Shown here one piece after another: positions 19,179-27,938 of a stretch of DNA of 64,000 nt. Location of the stretch: the NCBI GenBank assembly GCA_040388605.1, contig JAZKBN010000060.1, positions 8,027 through 72,026 of the forward strand, in the 5' to 3' direction. The position numbers were made by a program, and so were the translations under genes. The notes under the pieces were generated by a model. The model searched no databases, was not told where the DNA came from, and worked only from the letters and a program-made list of their open reading frames with translations. Origin of the DNA: JAZKBN01 sp040388605 (lineage in GTDB: Bacteria > Bacteroidota > Bacteroidia > Cytophagales > Flexibacteraceae). Numbering within the stretch: position 1 is the first letter of the stretch; each line of letters opens with the position of its first letter.

Positions 19179-19421
19179 TTACAGGGCATCAGCCGCTTTA
19201 TATAAGCTCTGCCGCATGGCTTCAAAATGGGCCGATACCTCCTTTAAAAATTCTTCGTTCTTCAATAAAGCATCAATATCCGCGTCGCCGTTTAAATCGG
19301 TTTCGCGGATTTTGTATGTTTGCTCCATCAGGCCCTGTTCAAACTTAAGCAGGTATTTCCCGTTCCAGGCAAAAACGGTAATTACATAGTCAGGGTGCTG
19401 GCGTGTGTTTAGCTGGCGCAT
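19179..19421 (-). CDS. Conserved hypothetical protein, 80 residues
   Basis: This small soluble protein has a beta-strand N-terminal half (YVITVFAWNGKYLLKFEQG) and a helical C-terminal half. It starts 1 base after the stop of the CocE-type hydrolase gene, so it is the second gene of that operon. Function unknown. Confidence 0.65.
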   Translation of the reverse strand: MRQLNTRQHPDYVITVFAWNGKYLLKFEQGLMEQTYKIRETDLNGDADIDALLKNEEFLKEVSAHFEAMRQSLYKAADAL

Positions 19422-19422
19422 A

Positions 19423-21399
19423 TTACTTCTTTTTTGTGCTGTCTTTTTTAGCTCCTTTATTTACTGAGCTGTCTTTTTTAACCGTTTGCGGCAATTGCAT
19501 AGGTAATGGAATTGCTGCCGGGTCGGGTTGCGATACTTCAAGGTAAGAGGCAACTGCACTGCCGGTATAAACCTTTATCAATGCTTTTTTATAATCGCCT
19601 GGTTTGGCTTGGTAAATATCTGTAAACACCTGCGGATTGCGATCAATCAACGGGAACCAGGAGCTCTGCACCTGCACCATTATGCGGTGCCCTTTGCGGA
19701 AAGTATGGCTAACATCCTGCATAGGTATGCGCACTAAAGTAAGTTTTTCAGGTTCAATAGCTTCAGGTATTTCAAGGCTGTTCCTGAATTTGGCACGCAT
19801 AACTTCCATGCGAACCGGGAACTGGTAACCGCCCATGCGAATATTGGAAGGGTTTAAAGGGCTGTCGGCCATTGTATCAGGCATAACATCAATAAGCTTC
19901 ACTACAAAATCGGCATCGGTGGCATTGGTGCTTATGTTGAGGTTGGCAAACAGGGGACCGCTGATCTCGAAATCCTCGGTAAGCAGGGGGGTTTGGTAAA
20001 CCAAAACATCGGTGCGGTTGGCAGCAAAGCGTTGATCTTCGGTCATAAATTCGCGGGTCATGCGCAGGCCTATATCGGCTGTGCTGGGTACCGGTTTTCC
20101 GGGATCGCTTATATAATCATCGAAGGAAATAACCGGTGAATTGTTTACCAGGGAAAAATCGGATGTTGCCGCAAGCTTTCCTCCCGGCTGCAGGAACAGG
20201 CGGGCTGGTTTGGCAGGTACCGGCCATTGCTTATGCTGCTGCCAGCTGTTTTTACCGGTTTCAAAAACCCAGGCTTCTGTATTGGGCTTTTGCCCGGCGC
20301 CTTTCAGGTAATATTGGAAGAAAGGGAGCTCAATATTTTGCTGGTAAAATTCAGAGGTATTGCTCCCGAAATGCACATTGCCGAGAAATTCCCCGGTGCT
20401 GCGGTCCCAGCCGCCATGGAACCAAGGGCCCATTACCAGGAAATTGTCAATTCCGGGGTTGTTCTTTTCTATTGCTTCATAAGTTTTGTATGGCCCGTAC
20501 ATATCCTCGGCATCGAAGAGGCCGCCGACAGTAAGCACTGCGGGTTTCACATGCTGCAAATGCGGCAATATGTTACGCGCTTTCCAGAAGGCGTCGTAAG
20601 TAGGGTGACTTACTAAATCATGCCATACACGAATGCTGTCGCCAAGCAGAACAGAATCCATGTAAGCGGCAGAGCCTGAATTCAGGAAGAACTTGTAGCC
20701 GTCTGGGGTACCGTATGGGTACTCAGTCCATGGCTGCGGACCGGGGCCTTTACGCCTGCGACCAAATGAAGAGAAAAAGTTAAAGCTCGGTTGCAGCAGG
20801 AATGCGCCGTTGTGGTGCATATCATCGTCAACAAACCAATCGGCAATAGGCGCCTGCGGAGAAACGGCTTTTATAGCCGGGTGCGCATTTATTAGTGCCA
20901 TAGATGAATAGAAACCGCCATAGCTGATGCCCCAAACACCTATTTTGCCATTGTTGCCGCTTATGTTTTTAAGCAGCCATTCGGCAGTATCATACGTATC
21001 GGTACTTTCGTCGGTATCTGTTTTTGATTTTTTATTGGGGTTATGGGGTCGCATGTCTTCAAATGTGCCTTCTGAATACCAACGTCCGCGTACATCCTGG
21101 TACACAAAAATATACAGGTCTTTCATGAGCAACACACCGGGGCCTATTGTCTTTTTATACTCATTAGGCCCGTATGGCCCTACGCTGTATGGAGTACGGT
21201 TCAGCATGATAGGGTATTTGCCCGTTGCCGTAGGCACATAAACCGATGTGAACAGCTTTACCCCGTCGCGCATGGGTACCATGAATTCAAGCTTGGTATA
21301 GTGCGCTTTAACATCAAATGTAGGCGGACTTGGGCGCGGTGGTTGCGCAAAAACCGGAACAGTGAGCAGGAAAAATAAGGCTATAAGGCGTAGGTGCAT
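19423..21399 (-). CDS. Secreted CocE/NonD-family hydrolase
   Basis: This 658-residue alpha/beta hydrolase is of the X-Pro dipeptidyl-peptidase / cocaine-esterase class. It has a signal peptide (LIALFFLLTVPVFAQ). The nucleophile serine is in WGISYGGFYSS (G-x-S-x-G-G), the likely acid is near GGLFDAEDMYGPY, and the histidine is in MGPWFHGGWDR. A C-terminal jelly-roll domain (LYFKT-like; from about residue 420) follows. It probably acts in the periplasm as an acylaminoacyl or ester hydrolase. The C terminus is Lys/Ser-rich. Confidence 0.88.
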   Translation of the reverse strand: MHLRLIALFFLLTVPVFAQPPRPSPPTFDVKAHYTKLEFMVPMRDGVKLFTSVYVPTATGKYPIMLNRTPYSVGPYGPNEYKKTIGPGVLLMKDLYIFVYQDVRGRWYSEGTFEDMRPHNPNKKSKTDTDESTDTYDTAEWLLKNISGNNGKIGVWGISYGGFYSSMALINAHPAIKAVSPQAPIADWFVDDDMHHNGAFLLQPSFNFFSSFGRRRKGPGPQPWTEYPYGTPDGYKFFLNSGSAAYMDSVLLGDSIRVWHDLVSHPTYDAFWKARNILPHLQHVKPAVLTVGGLFDAEDMYGPYKTYEAIEKNNPGIDNFLVMGPWFHGGWDRSTGEFLGNVHFGSNTSEFYQQNIELPFFQYYLKGAGQKPNTEAWVFETGKNSWQQHKQWPVPAKPARLFLQPGGKLAATSDFSLVNNSPVISFDDYISDPGKPVPSTADIGLRMTREFMTEDQRFAANRTDVLVYQTPLLTEDFEISGPLFANLNISTNATDADFVVKLIDVMPDTMADSPLNPSNIRMGGYQFPVRMEVMRAKFRNSLEIPEAIEPEKLTLVRIPMQDVSHTFRKGHRIMVQVQSSWFPLIDRNPQVFTDIYQAKPGDYKKALIKVYTGSAVASYLEVSQPDPAAIPLPMQLPQTVKKDSSVNKGAKKDSTKKK

Positions 21400-21667
21400 A
21401 GGTAAATGAAGGTTAATAAGCGGTTAAATTTATAAAATATAATGAATGCATACCTTTTTCATTTATCAGCAGCCGAGAATGCGCCGTTTTTTATGCCCTC
21501 AGTACTTTCATTTCAAATATGAGTAAAAAGCTGCTTTGCAATGCCCTTAAGATTAACCATTATTGCTGCCTGAAAACAAGTTAATCTTTAATGGAATCGG
21601 AAGGGATATTCTAAAAAAGTCCCGATGAAAACGCATTTAACGTCCTGTTAATACAAATACATAAACT

Positions 21668-22525
21668 ATGAAATTACACACCATTAATACCGGCTTCTTT
21701 AAGCTCGACGGCGGCGCCATGTTCGGGGTGGTTCCAAAATCAATGTGGAATAAGCTGAACCCGGCAGATGAAAACAACATGTGCAGCTGGGCCATGCGTT
21801 GCCTGCTTGTTGAAGACGGTAACCGGCTAATGCTCATAGACAATGGCATGGGCAATAAGCAGGATACCAAATTCATGAGCTTTTACTACCTGCATGGCAA
21901 CGACAGTCTTTCAAAATCTTTAGAAACTGCCGGCTTCAGTGAAAAAGATATAACCGACGCTTTTCTTACCCACCTGCATTTCGACCATTGCGGAGGCGGA
22001 GTCAAACGCTCGGCAGATGGTGAAGGCTTTGAATTAACGTTCCCTAATGCCCAATATTGGTCGCATAGCGCGCATTGGGATTGGGCCGTTCACCCGAACG
22101 CCCGTGAAAAAGCCAGTTTCCTGAAAGATAATATAATGCCCATGCAGGAAAGCGGGCACTTAAAGTTCAGCGATAAGGAAACAGAATCGCAGTCTTTGGC
22201 AACAGCCTTCCCCGGCCTTGAAATACTTACCGCCGACGGGCATACCGAGAAAATGATGCTGCCACTTATACCCTACAAGGGCCGTAAGATACTCTTTGCG
22301 GCAGATTTGTTCCCTTCATCGCACCATATTCCATTACCTTATGTTATGGCTTATGATATGCGGCCCCTGCTCACGCTTGATGAGAAAGTAAGAATTCTTC
22401 AGAGAGCCGTTGAAGAAGATTGGATAATCTATTTTGAGCATGATCCTAAAATAGAATGTGCTACTTTAATTCAGACAGATAAAGGAATACGCCTGAATGA
22501 AACTTTCGCACTGGCTGATTTATAG
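21668..22525 (+). CDS. MBL-fold metallo-hydrolase
   Basis: The protein has 285 residues. The zinc-binding motif THLHFDHCGG (HxHxDH) lies near residue 102, with later metal ligands in ADGHTEKMM and FEHDPK. Close to the N-acyl homoserine lactonase / quorum-quenching type in general layout, but substrate cannot be assigned. No signal peptide. Confidence 0.85.
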   Translation: MKLHTINTGFFKLDGGAMFGVVPKSMWNKLNPADENNMCSWAMRCLLVEDGNRLMLIDNGMGNKQDTKFMSFYYLHGNDSLSKSLETAGFSEKDITDAFLTHLHFDHCGGGVKRSADGEGFELTFPNAQYWSHSAHWDWAVHPNAREKASFLKDNIMPMQESGHLKFSDKETESQSLATAFPGLEILTADGHTEKMMLPLIPYKGRKILFAADLFPSSHHIPLPYVMAYDMRPLLTLDEKVRILQRAVEEDWIIYFEHDPKIECATLIQTDKGIRLNETFALADL

Positions 22526-22533
22526 TAACTTTG
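22526..22533 (+). promoter_or_regulatory. TAnnTTTG promoter box
   Basis: TAACTTTG is an exact match to the -7 box. It overlaps the end of the MBL gene and stands 4 bases before an ATG (22538) and about 80 bases before the EEP-family start. Confidence 0.4.
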
Positions 22534-22616
22534 CATCATGCGGCAGGTAAAAAACCATTTTCCTGAATTTGGTTTGCCGGTTTGTCCGCTTACATTTTTG
22601 ATTGCAGCAAGCGCCC

Positions 22617-23747
22617 ATGAAGGGGCAAAGAAAAAAGAGATCTGTCAGGAGAAAGACGGCATTGCTGTTTGCAATGTTTGTAAGGCGATTCAATTTTTGG
22701 GTCGCCCTTATAACCGTACCTGTATATTTATCTTCCCTGGTTCCGGCATCTGAATTTTGGCCGGCCGGGTTTGTAAGCCTTGGCATACCGTTTTTTCTTG
22801 TGCTGAATGCCGCCCTGCTGCTTATAAGCATTATGCGGCGCAGCCCCAGGTTTAAGCTGCCCCTGCTAATGTTGCTTTTAGGTGTCAGGTTTATTACGGC
22901 TACTTTCAGTTTCCACCCGCTTGCTTCATCTGAAAAGGCCGGGAAGGAAATTAAGGTGGTCAGCTATAATGTCCGCTTGCTTGAAGGCGGCCACAAGCCG
23001 GGCCCGGAGCAAATAATTCTCGCTGTAAAAATTCTTAAATGGCTCGACAGCTGCAATGCTGACGTTATTTGTCTGCAGGAATTTCTTGATAAGCCTGAAT
23101 CCCGGACATTTAACACCATAGAGCGCATGAAAGCAAGCGGGTATAAATATCGCTATTTCAGCCAGGGCTGGGTACTTGCAAACCATGGGAGAGTGGGTAT
23201 GGCTATTTTCAGCAAATTCCCTATAAAAACGGGCAACCGCCTCCGCAGATCAGATAAAGGGAACAACCAGCTCATTTATGCCGATATTAAAACCCCATCA
23301 GGCATGGTCAGGGTTTATAATATCCACCTGGCGAGTTTACACATACGTGAACGCGAAATAGAGGATAATGATACCCCGGAGGAAATGGAGAAGCATGCGC
23401 GCAGCGTAATAGGCAAAATTAAACGCGGTTTCCGCCGCCGAGGTTTACAAACCGATGCCCTTGAAAGCAATCTCGACAGTTGCCAATACCCCGTTATACT
23501 CTGTGGCGACCTGAACGACCCGCCATGCAGCAATACCTATTTCCGAATTCGGGACCGGATGAATAACGCTTTTGAATCGGCAGGGAACGGGTTTGGAATC
23601 AGCTATTTGGGTTTTATACCTTTTTTAAGAATCGACAACCAGTTCGTTGATAAGCGTTTTAAAATAACATCTTTCAGAACCCACCGCGAAGCTACCTGGA
23701 GCGACCATTACCCTATTTCTGCCACTTATATTTTAGAGAAAGATTAA
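22617..23747 (+). CDS. Membrane-anchored endonuclease/exonuclease/phosphatase family protein
   Basis: The protein has 376 residues with two or three N-terminal membrane spans (about 15-95), then an EEP domain with VVSYNVRLLEGG, CLQEFLDKPE, the catalytic LCGDLNDPP and the terminal SDHYPI. EEP enzymes are metal-dependent phosphodiesterases; the membrane anchor suggests a periplasmic nuclease or lipid-phosphate role. I chose ATG 22617; a TTG at 22602 is the alternative. Confidence 0.85.
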   Translation: MKGQRKKRSVRRKTALLFAMFVRRFNFWVALITVPVYLSSLVPASEFWPAGFVSLGIPFFLVLNAALLLISIMRRSPRFKLPLLMLLLGVRFITATFSFHPLASSEKAGKEIKVVSYNVRLLEGGHKPGPEQIILAVKILKWLDSCNADVICLQEFLDKPESRTFNTIERMKASGYKYRYFSQGWVLANHGRVGMAIFSKFPIKTGNRLRRSDKGNNQLIYADIKTPSGMVRVYNIHLASLHIREREIEDNDTPEEMEKHARSVIGKIKRGFRRRGLQTDALESNLDSCQYPVILCGDLNDPPCSNTYFRIRDRMNNAFESAGNGFGISYLGFIPFLRIDNQFVDKRFKITSFRTHREATWSDHYPISATYILEKD

Positions 23748-23772
23748 GCTCCGGTAAAAATAAAGAGGGCCA

Positions 23773-24537
23773 TTAATTAAGTACCCCGGCAGCATTCAAT
23801 TGCATTTTAATTTTGCTTATTTCGCCCATAAGCTCCCTGTTTTCTTCAATACCGTTTCCAACCACAACCACATCGGCCCCGGCCTCCCAGGCTTCCGATG
23901 CTTTACGGGCATTATTAATTCCGCCGCCAACAAACAGCGGGGTATCAACAGCTTTACTTACCGTACGAATCATGCGGGAGCTAACCGGCATTTGAGCGCC
24001 GCTTCCTGCATCAAGGAACATCAGGCGCAGGCCAAGCATTTCACCGGCCATGGCTGTGCATGCGGCAATTTCAGGCTTATCGCGGGGCAGGGGATTGGTA
24101 TTGCTTATATAGCTTACAGTAGTTTGCGCACCGCTGTCTACGAGCATATAGCCAACAGGTAAAATTTGTAAGCCGCTGTTTTTAAGCAGTGGAGCAGCAA
24201 TAACATGCTGACCAATTAAAAATTCAGGGTTTCGGCCCGATATGAGCGAGAGAAAAAGAATGGCATCTGCCTCAGGGCAGAGATGCAGGCTGTTGCCCGG
24301 AAAAAGTATAACCGGTATCTGGCAAAGTTTTTTAAGCATGCTTACACATGCGTGAAGGGCATTACCTGTAACCAGGCTGCCCCCCACGAAAATGTAATCG
24401 GCCTTGTTTTGTACAAGGGCGGGTATAAGTTCTTCAAGCGCTTCGGGCCCTGTTTTATCAGGATCTATAAGCACCGCAAAGCTTTTACGGCCTTGTTCCC
24501 TGCGGAACTCCAGCTCTTGCAGCAGACTGCTCTTCAT
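23773..24537 (-). CDS. Geranylgeranylglyceryl/heptaprenylglyceryl phosphate synthase family protein
   Basis: This 254-residue TIM-barrel prenyltransferase of the PcrB/GGGPS family joins a polyprenyl diphosphate to glycerol-1-phosphate. Seen are the opening AVLIDPDKTGPEALEE, FVGGSLVTGN, the phosphate-binding FVGGGINNARKASEAWEAGAD and VVVGNGIEEN. Bacteroidota carry this enzyme of unclear physiological role. Its start lies 53 bases inside the preceding gene on the same strand. Confidence 0.9.
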   Translation of the reverse strand: MKSSLLQELEFRREQGRKSFAVLIDPDKTGPEALEELIPALVQNKADYIFVGGSLVTGNALHACVSMLKKLCQIPVILFPGNSLHLCPEADAILFLSLISGRNPEFLIGQHVIAAPLLKNSGLQILPVGYMLVDSGAQTTVSYISNTNPLPRDKPEIAACTAMAGEMLGLRLMFLDAGSGAQMPVSSRMIRTVSKAVDTPLFVGGGINNARKASEAWEAGADVVVVGNGIEENRELMGEISKIKMQLNAAGVLN

Positions 24538-24922
24538 GCTTCTCCGTCATTTTTTCAATGAAGGTAATAATTTTTTCCTTAGCAATGGAAAGCAGGAAGG
24601 TTGCAATGCTTGTTTTTATGCTGGTTACCAATGGGTGCTCCTGCCTTGTTTCAATTACAATTTGCTGGCGACCATCTTTTGTAGGTACAATTTTTTTGCT
24701 GCGGTTGCCGCGCATCATGGTCCACAGGAAGTAGCCTGTAAAAGCAATGCTGGCCGCTATACCCGTGATTTTCATGTACTTTTGGGCTTCTTCACCCAGC
24801 TCTGTTACGCGTTCCTGCACGGCGCCCTTAAATGATTCGCCGGCGCGGCTCAGGTGTTCGCGGGCTTCGTGTAATTCATCTCCTATTTTTTCGGCTGCGC
24901 TATGGTTTCTGAAGTCGTTCAT
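24485..24922 (-). CDS. Hypothetical membrane protein, 145 residues
   Basis: The N-terminal 45 residues are helical and charged (apolipoprotein-like, EKIGDELHEAREHLSRAGES). One membrane span follows (about 50-68, ITGIAASIAFTGYFLW), then a basic patch and a helical tail. This layout is common for small envelope proteins encoded beside Phage_holin_3_6 proteins. Its 3' end overlaps the prenyltransferase start. Confidence 0.65.
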   Translation of the reverse strand: MNDFRNHSAAEKIGDELHEAREHLSRAGESFKGAVQERVTELGEEAQKYMKITGIAASIAFTGYFLWTMMRGNRSKKIVPTKDGRQQIVIETRQEHPLVTSIKTSIATFLLSIAKEKIITFIEKMTEKHEEQSAARAGVPQGTRP

Positions 24923-24935
24923 GGGGAAAATGCTT

Positions 24936-25331
24936 TTAATTGTGGGTGGTTATGTCGGTATTGTTTTTCTTGTTCTGTGCGAAAATGCCGTCGGCTATAT
25001 TTTTAAACTTTTCGGTAACCCTTGGATGATCGCGGGTTTTAAGGAGCACAAGGAAAATAATCAAATAAAGTGCCGTAATAAAAATCCAGCCCCAATAACC
25101 TGTGCCGGTTAATGCATTTATGCCGGCTGCCAGCATTACCGAGAAAAAGACCAGAAGCATAACGGCCGCAAAACCTATGGCCAAAACATGCAGCAATTCA
25201 GCTACGGCCTTGCTTAATTCCTGCTTTGCCTCTATTTTAAATAGGGTAAGGCGTGCTTCAACGTAATTTGCCAGTGCTTCAGTAAGTCCGTCGAGGCCCA
25301 GCATGCCTTTTAATTTATCTATTATTGCCAA
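24936..25331 (-). CDS. Phage_holin_3_6 family (YqjE-like) membrane protein
   Basis: The protein has 131 residues. The N-terminal amphipathic helix (VEARLTLFKIEAKQELSKAV) is followed by two membrane spans (about 50-75 and 80-100), the pattern of the holin-X / YqjE superfamily. It is a chromosomal envelope protein rather than a phage lysis protein, as no phage genes are near. It is first in an operon with the two genes downstream. Confidence 0.75.
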   Translation of the reverse strand: MAIIDKLKGMLGLDGLTEALANYVEARLTLFKIEAKQELSKAVAELLHVLAIGFAAVMLLVFFSVMLAAGINALTGTGYWGWIFITALYLIIFLVLLKTRDHPRVTEKFKNIADGIFAQNKKNNTDITTHN

Positions 25332-25547
25332 TGAAATGCGATTGTGAAATTGTTATCAGAATGGAGGTTCACGTTGCACAATAGGCCTAAACATAATAAA
25401 TGTGCTGCCGGTTGTGTAATTAAACGCCCCAATTTAGCGAAGCGCCGCAAGCAACGGGGGAATTTTCGTTAAAATTGCGGAATATTTTTCCGGTGCCCGG
25501 TTGTTGAGTGCAATCGCAAATGGCCCCGGTGCCGTAAACAATACAGG

Positions 25548-26687
25548 ATGCAACAAAAATACCTTTTGGTTTGGGACAGAATAGGCGATTACCACCGAAG
25601 CCGTTGGAAGGCCCTTGCCGAAAAAGCAGGTTCGGAAAATGTTTTCGGGGCAGATCTTGGTGCTGCCGACAGCCTGTATAAATGGGAAAATACTTCGGCC
25701 TTGCCGGGACATTTTCAGCTGAGTAAATTGCCGGTTGAAAAGCGTGATTTTTGGTCGCGTGTGAACGCATTCCGCCGAATTCTTTCCAATGAAAAAATTA
25801 CCGCCGTTGGAATAGCCGGTTATGGAAGGCCTGAATACCTTGCTTTCCTGCTGATTGCATTTCTAACAGGCCGTAAAGTGGTTATGTTCGCCGAAAGCTG
25901 GTACGGCGGACCGTCCTTACTCAATAAGCTAAAAGGTCTTTACCTTAAAATGTGCGTAAACGGATATCTTGTTAGTGGTATTCGTGCCGAAACGCACTTT
26001 ATTAATAACCTTGATATTCCGGCTAAAAGAATCCAAATAGGTTACAGCGTAGTAGATAACTCACATTTTGCCTCGAAATTTAAGGGCTCAACATCCCATA
26101 ATGCAGCTGCATCCGGAAACGAAAAAGCATCACAGAGCCCAAAACCTATTCTGCTTTGCATTGCGCGTTTCAGCCCCGAGAAAAACCTTGAAGCCCTGAT
26201 TGTCGATTTTCTTAAGAGTAAAATTGCCGATACCTATATTTTGAAACTCGTAGGCGGCGGACCTTTACAGTCTCGACTTGCCGAGCTTGCGGCCGGTAAT
26301 AAGAACGTTTTGCTTAGCCCCTGGGAAACATATTCGAAGCTTCCGCAAATTTATGCAGGTGCAACCTGGTTCATATTGCCCAGCACTTTTGAACCTTGGG
26401 GTTTGGTGGTTAATGAGGCAATGGCAGCCGGGCTGCCTTTAATTCTAAGCACCGAATGCGGTTGTGCGCCTGACCTGCTTGGCCCTGATAACGGAATTGA
26501 GTTCTGCCTCCCGGCCGGCAAAGAGCAAAAGGAAGAAAAAATGCCGCTCCTGCCTGATGCTATAAACAGCATTGCCAATTATTCTGCTCAACAAATTGAA
26601 GCAATGGGTAATGCATCCAAAATGCGAATTGCATCTTTCAGTCCTCAAACCTGGGCGGATAGCTTTATTAGGCTCAGCAAAATGTAA
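25548..26687 (+). CDS. Glycosyltransferase family 4
   Basis: This 379-residue cytosolic enzyme transfers a sugar from a nucleotide donor, probably for surface polysaccharide. The C-terminal GT-B domain has ILLCIARFSPEKNLEALI, KLVGGGPLQSRLAELA and the EX7E region PSTFEPWGLVVNEAMAAGLP. The N-terminal acceptor domain is divergent. The next gene is also a glycosyltransferase, 30 bases downstream. Confidence 0.9.
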   Translation: MQQKYLLVWDRIGDYHRSRWKALAEKAGSENVFGADLGAADSLYKWENTSALPGHFQLSKLPVEKRDFWSRVNAFRRILSNEKITAVGIAGYGRPEYLAFLLIAFLTGRKVVMFAESWYGGPSLLNKLKGLYLKMCVNGYLVSGIRAETHFINNLDIPAKRIQIGYSVVDNSHFASKFKGSTSHNAAASGNEKASQSPKPILLCIARFSPEKNLEALIVDFLKSKIADTYILKLVGGGPLQSRLAELAAGNKNVLLSPWETYSKLPQIYAGATWFILPSTFEPWGLVVNEAMAAGLPLILSTECGCAPDLLGPDNGIEFCLPAGKEQKEEKMPLLPDAINSIANYSAQQIEAMGNASKMRIASFSPQTWADSFIRLSKM

Positions 26688-26717
26688 AACCGGGTTCAAC
26701 CCAAACTACGCAACATT

Positions 26718-27725
26718 TTGCAGGAATCTAAACCCCGTACCTTTATTATAAGCCGCACCGATGCTATAGGTGACGTGGTGTTAACCCTGCCCCTTGCCGG
26801 CATGCTGAAAGAACGTTTTCCGAATTGCCGGGCTCTTTTTATCGGCAGGGCATATACCAAGGAGGTAATTCTGGCAAGCATTCATGTTGATGAATTTTTA
26901 GATCGGGACCAGGTAATTGCCAATCCTGAACTTTTAAGCAATACAGGTGCCGAGGCCATAATTCATGTTTTCCCGGATAAGCAAATCGCAAAAGCGGCAT
27001 GGAAGGCCCGCATTCCCAAACGCATAGGTACCATGAGCAGGCTGCCGCATTGGTTGTATTGCAACCGCCTTGTGAGCCTGAGCCGCAAAAACAGCAACCT
27101 GCATGAGGCCCAGCTGAACAGCATTTTGCTGAAACCCCTGGGTTTTAAAGTGCCCCTGGCATTAAATGAAATCAGCAGGTATTACGGCTTCAGTCGCATA
27201 GCTGCTTTGCCTGCCGCTTTGCCGGTGTACTTTGACAAAAAGAAGTTCAACCTCGTTATTCACCCAAAAAGTAAGGGCAGCGCCCGGGAGTGGCCCTTGG
27301 CGCATTATGCTAACCTGTGTAAGCTCTTGCCTTCGGAAAAATTCAATATCCTGATAACCGGCACACCTGCCGAGGGCGAGCTTATACATGCCGGAATGCC
27401 TGAAATTTTTTCATTGCCTAATGTTCATGACTTGAGCGGCAAAATGAACCTGCGTGAGCTAATCAGCTTAATTGCTGCTGCAGATGGTTTATTGGCATGC
27501 AGCACAGGGCCTTTACATATTGCTGCAGCGGCAGGCAAAAAGGCATTAGGCCTATACCCGCCCATGCGCCCCATTCACCCGGGCAGGTGGGCTCCGCTTG
27601 GCCCGGGTGCGTCGGTTTTAGTGCGCGATGCTGAATGCAGCAATTGCCGAGATTCAGGGGCCTGTACATGCCTGGCATCCATTAGCCCCCAACAAGTTGA
27701 AGCGGAAATACTAAAGTGGTTGTAA
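26718..27725 (+). CDS. Glycosyltransferase family 9 (heptosyltransferase-like)
   Basis: The protein has 335 residues. The start is TTG 26718, since no ATG precedes the conserved opening IISRTDAIGDVVLTLPLAGMLK. Donor-domain signs are VIHPKSKGSAREWPLAHYANLC and the late CSTGPLHIAAAAGKKALGLYPP. GT9 enzymes add heptose or related sugars to lipopolysaccharide core. It is in an operon with the GT4 gene. Confidence 0.9.
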   Translation: MQESKPRTFIISRTDAIGDVVLTLPLAGMLKERFPNCRALFIGRAYTKEVILASIHVDEFLDRDQVIANPELLSNTGAEAIIHVFPDKQIAKAAWKARIPKRIGTMSRLPHWLYCNRLVSLSRKNSNLHEAQLNSILLKPLGFKVPLALNEISRYYGFSRIAALPAALPVYFDKKKFNLVIHPKSKGSAREWPLAHYANLCKLLPSEKFNILITGTPAEGELIHAGMPEIFSLPNVHDLSGKMNLRELISLIAAADGLLACSTGPLHIAAAAGKKALGLYPPMRPIHPGRWAPLGPGASVLVRDAECSNCRDSGACTCLASISPQQVEAEILKWL

Positions 27726-27938
27726 GTATTGTTGTATTTCATTTAACACAGCAGGAAAGCACCATTTGAAGCTTTCCGGGAATTAACATTAAACAAACTC
27801 AAACCCAAATTGCGTTTGCACTTGAATTCGCTATTTCCCTTCGCAGGCAATGCGAGCTGCTCAATTTATTTGGTCAAACAACAATTACAGGGCCCTGCCT
27901 GAATACGCCTTTATTTCCTTAACCCCAATTCACGTTTT

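Noticed and set aside
24936..25331. Prophage remnant suggested by the holin-like protein
   Set aside because: No other phage genes are near; this family is common in bacterial chromosomes as an envelope protein.
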